This document shows, one piece after another, positions 23,601-34,928 of a stretch of 64,000 bases of DNA. This DNA is from Prillingera fragicola. Lineage: Eukaryota > Basidiomycota > Tremellomycetes > Trichosporonales > Trichosporonaceae. The first letter of the stretch is position 1, and each line of letters opens with the position of its first letter. A program made the position numbers and the translations under genes. The stretch lies in the NCBI GenBank assembly GCA_002335605.1, contig BEDY01000013.1:351901-415900 (forward strand), read 5' to 3'. The notes beneath the pieces were generated by a model, which ran no database searches, was not told where the DNA came from, and saw nothing but the letters and a program-made list of their open reading frames with translations.

Positions 23601-26600
23601 GCCAGGAGCAGGGGCCTGGTCGCGGGAACGATCAAGGCTCTCCTGCATCATAACCTCGCGGCGAATGTCCGGAGGAAGAGCGTTGAGGAACTCTTGCTCA
23701 ATCTGGGACGAGGCCTGAACATCCGCAGCGGCAGCGGGGCGAACGAGACGGTTTTGCTCACGCAGGTGCTGCTCGACAACGTCGGCACGCATGTCCTCGG
23801 GAAGGGCCTGTAGGAACTCGAGATCGATACCAGTGTCGGTAATGTCGATCTCGTCGCCATGAATGTTGATGGTGACGCGGCCGTCGCCGTCGCCATTGCC
23901 GTCACCTTCTCCGTCGCCGCCCTCACCACCCTCGCCCTCACCATCCTCAAGTACTTCAACCTCCACGTCATCATCCGAGCCTTCGTCTTCCTCGTCCTCG
24001 CTGTCCGTGTCCGCGTCATCCCCAGAGTGCACAGACCCCATTTCAACATCGTCATTGTTGGTAAGAGCAGTCTCAGGGCGAGACTCGGGACGCGACTCGG
24101 GGAGCTCGACAGTGGTGGCGAGCTGAGCGTCTTCCTCGCGTTTCTTGGCAGCATCGGCCTTGTCCTTCTCCTCCTGCACGCGAAGGCGCTCGGCCTCCTC
24201 GGCAGCAGCCTTGCGGGCAGCGGGGAGAAGACGGTTGATGAGGTGGACAACGATGCGGCCCAGCTGCTCAGGCGACGTGTAGGGGAACACTGCCTGCTCG
24301 TCCTGCCAGCGTTGAAGAGTGGGGCGAGGTTTGTACTCGGTCTGCATCTCCTCGGCGGTGGAGGGAAGAGCGCGAGGTCCAGAGCTTCCAGGAACGCTGA
24401 ACGACCGGCCACCTATTGACAGGCCAAAACCACCGTCCTGGCGCTGGGCAAAGTCGACCCGGATGCGATCGGCGCCACTGTGGCGGCTGTGGTGGACCAT
24501 GCTCTCAAGGAATTGCACAGCCTGGGGGCCACCAAGACCCTCGATGCTGGCAATGAGGTCGTTGATGTTGTTGGGGTAGCCAAAGGGGTTAGACGCAGTG
24601 CGACCAGGGACGGCGGCACCAGTAGCACCGGCAAGGAGTGGGTGTTGCGAGTTGTCCGCGGAGGGGCGGGGAGGGAGGCCGAACAAATACTGGACTGCCT
24701 GGTCCTCCATCGAGCCACGGTTGCGGCGCGACTCGCTAGAGCGGACTACGGGCTCCTGCCAACCCCAGTTACCAGTCGCCTCGCGGAGACCGCTCGATGA
24801 GGCCATGCCGGGACCCTCTATCATGTCAAAGTCATGCTCGTCGTAGCTTGAGTATTAGCTCTGTCTTGCTCTGTCTTACAAAATGAAGACTTACCCCTCC
24901 TCGTCGTCGTCAAAGTCCTCGAGAGCGTCCTCGTCACCGTCCATGTCAAGGCCGACGCCAAAGTCGTTCTCCATAAATCCGTCCTCCTCCTCGCCTTCCG
25001 AATCGTACTCTTCCATTTCGCCCTCCATCATGCCGTCCTCCTGCAGTGTCAGCCGAGCCATGACAATTCAACTTACGTCCCACGGCACACCCTCGTCCAT
25101 GTCTTCGAGGTCATCGCCCATGTCCACGACAGGCGCATCCTCGTCATCCTCGCCTTCACCCTCGTCCTCTGTGGACTGCAGGTCAGCAAAGCCCAGCAAG
25201 GTATAACTCACCCAGTCGCCTTCAAGACCCGAACCTTCTTCTTCGTCGTCGTCGTCATCGTCGTCATCCGACGGGTCGGTAACGTCGTCGTCGTCCATGT
25301 CGTGGTCCATCTCGTCGCCAAAGGCCTCCATCTCCCTCGTCAGATCCTCCCAGATTGCATCACCCACCATCTCTTCGTCGTCGTCCATGTCGTCCATGTC
25401 GTCCATATCGTCGTCCTCGTCGTCGACGTCTATGTCACCAGCAAAGATGCCGAGGGCCGAATTACGGTACAGGTCGGGCGTCTCCTCGCGCTCCTCGGAC
25501 ATGTCCATGTCATCGTCATCGGAGTCCGACGTCTCGTCATCGTCTTCGTCCATGGCATCATTTCCGTCCTTCCTCTTCCCGTTGGCCTTGCCCCACTTGA
25601 TCGAGACCTTGGTCAAGTGACCAAGAGCCTTGAGCAGCGACACGAGCACGTTGCGAATGTCGGGGTAGTTGAGGTCAATTTCGGACACGGCACCAGTCAT
25701 GAGGCTGACAAAGTTCTTCTCGAGCATGGTCTTGGCGAGGTGCAGGCTGGAGTCGTCGACTGGTGCGCCAGGGCGCGAAGCAGCCGCCGGGCGAGCGGTG
25801 AGGAGACGGTAAATGACCTCTCCGAGAGCCCAAAGACGGCCGTAGCGAGAGCCTGGGTCTGGATAGTTGGCAGTGTCCTTGAGCGCGCGGGCGACACCGT
25901 CGAGCACAGCCTTTCGGACAGTAACGAGGTCCTCGGGCAGCTCCTTGATGTCAGTGGTGACACCAATGTTGGCGCAGAGAGCGGTAATAAGCGACGTAGC
26001 CCAGCTTGACAGGATGAGACGGCGAATCTCAGCGGCGCCGCCCGAACCTCCAACCTTCTCCTGAACGTAGGCGAGGTTGACACAGCAGACGAGGTCGCTC
26101 AGTATAACGGCGATGCCCGACTTGCCCTTGCCAACGCCGTACAGCGAGCCCTGACGGACTGAAGCCATGAACGCCTTCTTGGCGGAGAAGTACGAACCGA
26201 CCAGCTCTGTAATGAGGGAGAGAATCAGGCCAGCATACGAGTAGGCCTCACCAACAGTGTCACTGAAGGCAGTGCCACTACGCTTTGCAGCCTCCTCGGC
26301 CTGAATGGAGCGCATGGTCCCGCCGAGCTCCGACACCAGGTAGTCCATGACAGGGTGGCTCTCGAACGAATCGGCACCCGAACGGGCAAAGGGGTCGGAA
26401 GAAGACACCGGCTGAGGAGCAGTCTCTTTGGTATCTTGCGTGTCCTTCGAGTCTTTTGCGTTGGCGCCGTCCTTGGCGGTGTTCTTGGCACGCAGGTGGT
26501 AGACCGACTTGGCATAGTCTGACTGGGCAGGTCCAGGATCGACGAGCGAGCACTCGTCCTGGACAGCGGCAATGAACGTCTCAGTGTCGCGGTACGCCAT

Positions 26601-29600
26601 CTGGCGAAGATTGCGAGCAAAGATGTTGACGTCTGAGACCTTGTTACGCGACGGAGTGGTCCACTCGCGAATCTCGCTGCGCATCACCTCCTTGAGTGTA
26701 TCCTTGGAGTCGAATGCGTGACGCATGACCATGGCGAGGAAAGGCTGGCAGCCGGCGACCTTGGAGTTGGCGACCTTGAAGATACTGAGCACGGGGCTGA
26801 TTAGCTCGGGCGTGCAAAGATCGGCGTTATGGCGAGTGAGAATAACTACAAGCCGCATGGCGGCCATGACTTCCTCGCGAGAGAGCTCGTTGGCCCTCAA
26901 AGTGTCAAGCGCCAGTGCAAGAAGCTTGGAGGGAGTCTCGCCAAAGTTGGCAGAGCGCACGACAACGAGGTTACCATCGTCACCAAGCTTGGCCTCGGCG
27001 ATAGTGTAGGTCATCAGCAAGATGGACTCGGCAGCGAGCATGTAGACCGCGAGCCACTTGGGACGCGCCGACATGTCAAACTTGAGCGACGTGAGAATCT
27101 CCATGGCGCTCTCAGCCTCGGCGGCAGGGAGGTCGATGAGGTTGGCCGCACGCGCGAACACGGCGAGAAGCCGCAAGCGAGACGAAATGGTGATCTCCTT
27201 CTGAGGCGACTCTTTGATAGCCTCCTGAAGACGCTCAATGATGAACTCGGCGCCCTCAACACCGGAGGGTAACGCAGGAAGAATAGAGAACACAAGGTCC
27301 TCAACCTCATCGAGCAGCGTCATTGCACGCGCCGCAAGATCCGCCTTGTAGCCGTCGCGGAGCTTTTGGAGCTCCTCGCGGTTGGCCTCCCAGGCGGTGG
27401 TGGGGCTAGGAGCAGGGTCAACGTCCATGTCGCCGTCCTTGGCGTTGTCCTCGGCTGTCTTGTCGTCGGTGGGCCTGTTTGGCTCCGTCGAAGCGGGCAC
27501 GACCTCTGTAGATGACGAGGCCGCAGCCGCAGTGCTGGAGTCCGTGGTAGACTCAGCAGCAGCCGCTGGTGCCTCGGAGCTGGAAGCCTCGGCGGCGGGA
27601 GCTTCAGCAGCTGGTGCCTCGGCCTCGGCGGCGGGAGCGGGAGCTGGGTCGTCTTCTGGCGGGAAGAGGTGAGGCATGCTGAGGATGAGATCCGCGGCAG
27701 CGGCGACGTTGTTGCGGGCGCGCACGAGAGCACGTTCGGCAGCCTGACGGCCAAAGCCCATGTCGACCAGCTGGGCAACACGCGCGGGGTCCGCCGTGAG
27801 AGGCGCACGCGCGATGGCTGACGGAAGGGGACGCGTGATACCCTCGAAAGGCTCGGGAGCAGCGATGGTGACCTCGAGCTCTTCGTTCTTGCCAGCCATC
27901 ATCTCGAGGAAGCTTGAGACCGCCTGACGCAGCTGGTGGGAGGGAATCTTGGAGAGCCATGGGGCCATGTACACTTGGTGTGAGATGGGGAGGACGTCGC
28001 GGCGGATGCGAATGAACTCGTTGACCGGAGAATAGCGCTTGTTCGCGGCGAGTGTCGACTCGCGCTGTTCGATCGCGTGAGTCTGAGGGCTCTCGAGAAG
28101 GGAGCGAGGCGACCCAAATGCTGCAAGCACCGCGATGGGCGTGCGCATGCAGGTGATGGCCTGGTCCCACTGCTCCTTCTGCTCCGCGGTGCGGTCATTC
28201 TCGTCGATGAGAGGCATACCATCCATCATGTGCAAGATGCGCTTGACAGTGTCCAGCAGGACGCCCATGCCGCCCTTTTTCTCAAATGGAATGAAGAGGG
28301 AAGTGGCGAGGTGACCTTCGGCGCCGCGCTCATCAAAGAGAAGCAGGATGGCCAGACCCAGAGTGGCATGGTCGATAAGTGCAGCCTTCTCCGGATACTG
28401 AGCAGAGCACTGCAGAGTAGCGATAATGATCTCAGCAATGACATCGGCCAGGACGGCGGCCTCCGGCTTATGCGCGGGGTCGGCAAAGCGCTTGCTGAAG
28501 ATGAGGCGGATGGCACCCTTGAAGAAACGGATAAGGACGCCGTGCAGACGAGTGGCAAGCGACATGATGGCCTCGACATGGCTCCTGGGTTTCAGGGTGT
28601 CGGGCACAGGAGTGGCATTGCGCGACTCTGCAACGCCATCACCGTCTGCCGCGTCGTTGGGCGCAGAAGCTTCAGTGGATGCGGCGGGTGCTGGGGCATT
28701 GACTGCTGCTGCAGTGCTAGCCTCGGTGACCGCAGCAGCCGACTCAGCAGAAGCCTCATCCGCGGCCGGAGCAGCGGTAGACTCCTCCTCGGTCTTCTCG
28801 GCCTTGGTGTTCTTAAACAGCACGTGTTCAAGCACAGCGACGCGGTGGAGCTGACCCAGGTCCGAGACAAACGACGAGCCAGTGGACGCGCCAAGGGTCT
28901 TGATCAGCGCGGTGGTTGAGCGCTGACTTCCAAGACTGTGGAGGTAGTCGCTCAAGAAAGTAAGACGCAAGGCGAGACCGGCGGTCTGGCGCGCACGCTT
29001 GAGCTCGGCGTCAGGGCCGTTGTCCTTTGCCATCTCAGCCCATGTGTCGTGGAAGTCGCTGGCCTTCCAGATCTCCGGAACCGCGTCCATGGCAGCGCGC
29101 GCGGAGGCGACGAGACGCTCGAGAAGTTGAGCAGGGTCGTGCTCTCCAATGATGCGAAGAAGATTGGGGAAGACGCCAGCGGTCTCGGTGGCCATGTAGC
29201 GGAGCGGGATGCAGGACAGGTCCGCAAAGCCGAGCATGACGTCGAGGCCGCCTACCTGGACAAAGTCACGAGCCATCGTATTGTTGCGCAAAAGGCCCGA
29301 CAGCAGCTTGAGAATATTGGTGATCCTCCGCAAGCAGGCGTTGGTAGGCATGACGCTTTCTTTGCTGTCCTTGCCCTCCTTGTCTTTGTCCTTGTCCTCG
29401 ACTGCCGGTTCCTTGTCAACAGGCTTGTCATCGTCGTCGACGTCCATCTCGACGTGAGTCTCCGCAGAAGCAGGAAGCGCAGCATATTCGTTGCGGTCCT
29501 TTTCCAACGGCCTGAAGGCGGCACCGTACTTGGACACCTTGCGCATGCTCTCGAGAACCGCCTCAAGCACCTTGGGGCGAAGAGCAGGATGGTGGCGCAC

Positions 29601-31821
29601 AAGCTCGTCGAGCGCCGAACCAATAGTGGACACATGGTCACGGTCCTGGAACTCGTCGCTCTGCCACGAGATGGCGACCTTGATGATCTTCGTAATGACA
29701 TCAAAGTTGTCCAAAGTTGCCTGGAGACCAGGCTGGTTCAGGCAGATTGCACCAATGGCGTTGGGAAGCGTGTACACGACCTCAAAGGCATCGGGCATGT
29801 TCTTCCGGAGCTCCTCGTAGAGAGTCTGCGGGAGCTGCATCTCTTGTACAATGCTGAGGGACGTGGGCTCGTTGTGGACAATGGTGGCCATGATGTTGAT
29901 AGCCAGGCCATAGTTTCGGAGGCCAAACTTCTCCCAGCTCATAAAGATGCGCTTGAGCGACTTTGGCAGGTCCGAGTCGACAACATTGCGAAAGCCGTCT
30001 GCACCGCCAGTGCTCTGGAGCATGCGGTATATTGAGCGCAATTCGGACTTGAGCGGGTTGGTGTCGTAGTTTATGAGTGACTCCTTGGAGAAGAGCGGGT
30101 CGCCTTCGGGGACAGGCTCCTCGATGATAGTGGCAACTTCGTCCTTGATACGGGCGACAAGAACGTTGATACCGTCCGAGTTGGTGAACGCCTGGAGAGC
30201 CTGTGGGTGGGTGAAGACGGCAGCGTCGATGAGGCCGGCAGCACGAGGAATGTACAGGACCTTCCTGTCTCCCTTGGCCTGTAGGAGCTCGAGCAGTACC
30301 TGAACAAGACCTGCACCAACAAGAAGATTGCCATGCAAGGAGAGAGAGTTGATGTAGGCAATGAAACCGAGCAGCGCATCGACGACATCATGCGAGACAG
30401 CCTCGTCGTGCGTAAGCTTGAACACGACGTCGCGAAGGAGGCTCATGATAATGCCATGGCTGACATGAGCGTTGATCGAGGTGAGCACCTCGGTGCGGTG
30501 GCGGCTGGCAGAGTCCAAGGCCAGAATAGCCGACGCAACGACATTGTCACCGACATTACGGCCAGGAACGAGGAGTTCGGCGATTTGGTTGACGAGCTCG
30601 GGCTCATAAAGGAAAATGCTCGACTGAACCGCCTCGGCGGACGAGAACAGGGCTGGCCATTAGCTCTGATGCAAACGACTAAACTTACAGTAACATGCCA
30701 GAGCTGTGAGACGGCATGTGAGCATCTTGCGGCGGGTGTCACGGTCCTTGGTAAGGACAACCATGCGGACCTTGTTCAGGGCCGTGAGCTGGTCCTCGAC
30801 GTCCATGGGGTGCTCGTCGATGGTTGTGCCGAGGTTGTCCACATAGTCTCCCGACATGCTCTCGGCGACGTTGCCAAGGTCCACAGTCACCATGCCGCTG
30901 TCGACTGGAGGCGGTCCCGCGACCTTTGCGGGGAGTGGCGTCGCACCAGGCACTCGGGTTTCTGATCGAGCGGTAGCAAGAGTGGGGCGCGTTGGAGTGT
31001 CTTGTGGAGCCCGAGTGACGGCAGCAGCCTTTGCTGGCGATGATTCGGCTAGTGTCAGGCCGTCGTGTGGGGGATAGAACTGAATTTGGACGTGAGACGC
31101 CTCCTCGGAAAGTTCAATCGCGCCTTCTTGAGAAGCGTATGCAACGAGACTAACGTTGGCCAGATGCAAGCGGTCCCAACCTCGGCTGAGTGCAAGCAGA
31201 CGCTGGCGAATGCTGCTGCTCAACTCTGAGCTGGTAGGCATCTGAGTGAGGTACTGCTGCAAGGGGCGAAGGAGCACCAAGAGTGCTGCATCGAGCACAT
31301 CGAGATCATTGGTAAGAAGGAGGTCGTTGAGCACCTAGGTGTCAGCTTTGCCGCGGACTGGGTACTCACCTCGTAGCCGTCAAACAGCTTGCGGTTGGTG
31401 CAGTTCTCCATGAGGAGCCTAATGAAGCGGAGAATCTCACGGATAAGCTCCTTGTCCTTGGGCGTAAAGTCATTGAGCTGCAGCTTGCTGGGCTTGCTGC
31501 TTCCTGCGCCAAAGCTGTAGCTGTCGCGCATGCGTGTGAGAATCTCTATGAAGCGCTTGGTCACTGGAACCCAGGCGTGCATGTCGCCTCGAGCGAACTT
31601 CCATATCTGAACTGGGTGGAGGACTGCGACCAGATCTTGATCAGGTGCGTCGGTAATACGCTTAATGAGCGCGTCGACGTCCGGTGGCTGCATGGGGATA
31701 GACGAGTAGCACAATAAGAAGCAAGAGAGGAATCCTGATCAGTTGTCTGCAGCGAAAAAGAGGACACCTCGTGAGCACTCACCGGCGGCGCCACCTTGCG
31801 AGTGGGCTTGCGCACCCTCAT
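20631..31821 (-). CDS. TOM1: giant HECT-type E3 ubiquitin ligase, Tom1/HUWE1 family
   Basis: The gene spans about 11.2 kb and encodes roughly 3,600 residues. The start is ATG 31821 (MRVRKPTRKVAPP, then spliced to PPDVDALIKRITD). Armadillo-like N-terminal regions (DUF908/DUF913 type) come first. A UBA domain (VAQLVDMGFGRQAAERAL) lies near 27,790-27,670. Long acidic runs encoded around 25.2-25.5 and 24.0 kb follow, with two LP-type ubiquitin-binding motifs (ALPEDMRADVV, ALPPDIRREVM). The C-terminal HECT domain has the catalytic cysteine in LPQASTCFNLLLLP. The E3 accepts ubiquitin on that cysteine and acts in nuclear quality control, excess histone and ribosomal protein removal, and mRNA export. 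Introns are short; one (25211-25176) is 36 nt and in frame. The end residues FGKA replace the more usual acidic/hydrophobic tail. Confidence 0.95.
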
Positions 31822-32262
31822 CTTGTCGCCGTCGTCGTCTGCTCGGTGCTAGGTTTTGGCAGAGTTGCTGGGCGAGCTTGTAGAGATGAGCTGGATGAAT
31901 GCCCCGTTTATCACGCTAGCCAAGCTTGCGAGCTGCAGGGGCGGTGTGTTGTAGCAGCGGGGAGGGAGAGGGTGAGGGAGAGACACAGAGAGCAGTCGAA
32001 GATGTTGTCGACGAAGGTTGCCGCAGGAATGACGCCGCTGCACAAGCAGAATGCATCCACAGGACACACCGTGGGAGAGTAGACCACGTGGCCGCCTCGC
32101 ACCAGCAAGTGACCACCGTGGGAAACCTGTGGGAGGTAGCCACAGTGCGTCACATGTGGAGGAGGTACAACGGACAGTACCTGGGGTTGGGGTCATCGGA
32201 TGGCCCATGGCAGCAACAACAGTCTTCGACACTAGTTCTCACACCACTGCAAACACGCAGGC
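31822..32262. promoter_or_regulatory. divergent promoter region between the HECT ligase and the armadillo gene
   Basis: The 441 bases hold no gene. A perfect CACGTG E-box is at 32085-32090. Several CCACA/TGTGG pairs lie at 32110-32165 (GTGGGAAACCTGTGGGAGG, CACATGTGG). Confidence 0.45.
32085..32090. promoter_or_regulatory. CACGTG E-box
   Basis: A palindromic CACGTG sits in the promoter shared by the HECT ligase and armadillo genes. In fungi such sites are bound by bHLH factors of the Cbf1, Pho4 or SREBP type. Binding here is inferred. Confidence 0.4.
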
Positions 32263-34430
32263 ATGAGTTACGAAGCTCTAGTAGACGAGGTCGATGTGCT
32301 TCTCGCTGGCACAGACCCAGAACAGGCAGACTACCCTGCAGTAGCAGACAGGGCAGCGACCATTCTAGAAGACCTTGCGGGTGTTCTCCGTGATGGTACG
32401 TCAATGCTAGGGGCCTGTATGCCGCTACTGACTCTGCAGAGAAGACTCGTGAGCCTCTTGGAGCCACAGAGCTCCCAGAAATTATTGTTCGCATCTTTGA
32501 GAACACGCCTCCACCAACGGTCGGAGCCGCATGGGACGGTCACCGGCGCTTGATTGAGCAGGCAGGTCGCGTTGCCGCAAACATGCTGGCAGAGCAAGGT
32601 GTGTAGCGGCAAGCGCTTTAGTATTGACTGGTGTCAGAGGGAAATCGCATTATTCTTGCAAAGGCCGGCTACCCTGCGCGGGTAATGCTCCTCCTCAAGT
32701 CCCGTGCCAAGGACCTGCCGTTGTCGACTGTGCGTCCGGTCATTGCCGGCTTGTTAAACCTGACAAGGGGCGAGAGTGGTATGTTGGCCGGCACAAGCAA
32801 GGAGGACGACTAACACCAATAGACCTTATCTTTGAGGCCATCTCGGCTCGCGAGGACGTCACCGCTCTTGCAGCGCTGGCGGGACGACTCTACACCCCTG
32901 GAGCCTGGGATGGGGACGACCTCGCAACCCAGGCTGACGCTGCTCAATGGCTTTGGATGATCATTGAGTCTATCATAACGCACAAAGGTAGGCACTAGTG
33001 TGCAAGACTCTACTGACCCGACAGAGGACGAAGAACCTGGATACTCGCTAACCGCCGACGAGGTGAAGCTCTTTGTTTCGCCATTGCTGGCCGCCAAACC
33101 GCGCGAGGAACCAGAAGATCTCGATGACATGGATGGCGAGGAGGCTTTCTTGACGGACCTGAAGATTCTACAGTCTGCTACCAGGTCACTGGAACGCTTT
33201 GGAATGTTTGACAAGCTGGACAGCGCTGGTATCATTGACGACAAGAGCGTTATTGTTCCGCTGCTCGAGTTTTTGGAGGACGGCATCATACCTCCGTGGC
33301 TTGATCTTGATGGTTGGGAGGATGCACCTGAGGACCCAGAGAAGGATCTCGGCAAGTGCAAGGCGTCGATTGCGCGGACTGTCGTTGCGGTCCTCGCCGA
33401 GGCTACTGTGCCCCAATGGATCTGGGAGCGTCTGAACGAGTGGTTTGGAAAGACGGACCGACCAGATCTCCAGTCGTGCGCACTGCTGACTTACGGCAAC
33501 GAGGCTCGCAGTGGTGAGTCTTGTGTTTATTGGCCAAGCTGATGAGTAGATGAGGATGCACTGCGCCTCCTGCAACCGCCTATTGAACTTCTTCCACGCA
33601 TTCTTCCCCTCATGGAATCGTCAACGCAGATTATAGTGCAACACGCCGTCGTCGGCCTTTTGCGCAACCTTGCTCTTCCCACACCCAATCGCGAAATAAT
33701 GGGCGACGCGGGTGTCATTGACAAGCTCATGGACATGGGTGTCTGGGCCGACAACAGGGACATGATTGGCAGCGTCCAGGGCGGCGCAATCTTTGTCATG
33801 AAGAATCTTGTCCGCTTTCCTGCCAACACGACTCGTTTTCTTCTCAACGCACCTGCCGTCCAGGCCTTGCACGCGCTCATTAAACGCACCAACGACCCGC
33901 ACATTGCGCTCGAGGGCGGGAGGATTTGGGTCTACTGCGCGCGCATCCTGTGCAACATAACCTCAAAGTCGGAGGACGAGCAAAAGGCATGGCAAGTCCT
34001 CGCCGACTCGCGCGTCGTCGAGGCGTGCGCACACACTTTTGCTTCGGTCCCGCAATGGCCCGTGCTCCTCAACGAGGCGATCGTGGGTCTCGCCCTCCTC
34101 GCGACCTTTAGCGATCTCTCCAACCCCTCCACAGACAAGGACGACTCGCCCATCGCCGCGGCCCTGCTGTATCCATACGCCGTCTCGGCAGCAGAGGGAA
34201 GCGCAACACGCACGGGCGCCGACATGCTGGCCTCCATCCTTGCGCCGTGCACAGCCAACGCGCTCCCGTCCCCGCCACCGCTGGAGCTGCAGGCCAACGC
34301 ACTCGCGGTCGTCAAGGCCGTCAACAGCGCCGCGGTGAACAAGATCGTCGCTGACGCGGTCAGGGAGGCTGAAAAGGAGGACAAAGCAGAGGCAGTTGCT
34401 GTCGGGGTGCGTGAGGCTGTTGCCGCGTGA
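32263..34430 (+). CDS. armadillo-repeat protein, SmgGDS (RAP1GDS1)-like
   Basis: There are six predicted exons: from ATG 32263, through junctions after LRD, AEQ, RGES, THK and EARS, to the stop at 34430. The product is about 600 residues. It is almost wholly helical, with armadillo repeats such as IIVQHAVVGLLRNLALP and GGRIWVYCARILCNITS, and the whole has the layout of Smg GDP-dissociation stimulator proteins. That family acts as chaperone and exchange factor for prenylated small GTPases (Rho/Rap). This is relevant beside a window that also holds an Arl GTPase and a CAAX protein, although no direct link is shown. An acidic loop (EEPEDLDDMDGEEAF) interrupts the repeats, and the C-tail is alanine-rich. 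Confidence 0.78.
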
Positions 34431-34928
34431 TCTAGAATGAAACAGGTGTAGAGGCGTGGGATTGGGAACACTGCTGGGGAAGCGCTGCTGTGCGTTGATG
34501 TGTGCGTTAGCAGTACAGTATGCATTTCTTGGATCATGGCATGCTTTGCACGCACAAGGGCAGTCAACGCTCCATTGCTGCACAGGTTTGTTTCGAGAAC
34601 GCACACTGCGCCGCTGAACCGTACTGGGGCGTAGCGTGGTTCGAGATACATTATGACAACAGCATGCAACTCGCCTTGGTTGTGCTGGGTGCTTCGCATC
34701 ATGAGGCTCGATGTTGGCAGCTGGCATTTGCGAACTGCTCCTCGCCCCCGGCTTGTCACCGCCGTTAGCACAGGTCAATGCGCCATTACGGTTCTGTGCA
34801 ATAAATTCATATCATGATGGTCATCAGGCTTCATCCCCGCCCGCTGAGCGACGCAAGAACTCCAGATACGCCTACGTTGGTACAACTTTCTCCCTCTTCC
34901 CATCCCACGTAAAACAAACTGTGCACGC
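34431..34928. other. intergenic region between convergent genes
   Basis: About 500 bases hold the 3' ends of the armadillo gene and the ferric reductase gene. No open frame of interest was seen. Confidence 0.4.

Noticed and set aside
28077..30035. Long plus-strand open frames (280 and 365 residues) antisense to the HECT ligase
   Set aside because: They mirror the strongly coding minus strand; GC-rich third positions keep the opposite frame open. No domain was recognised in them.
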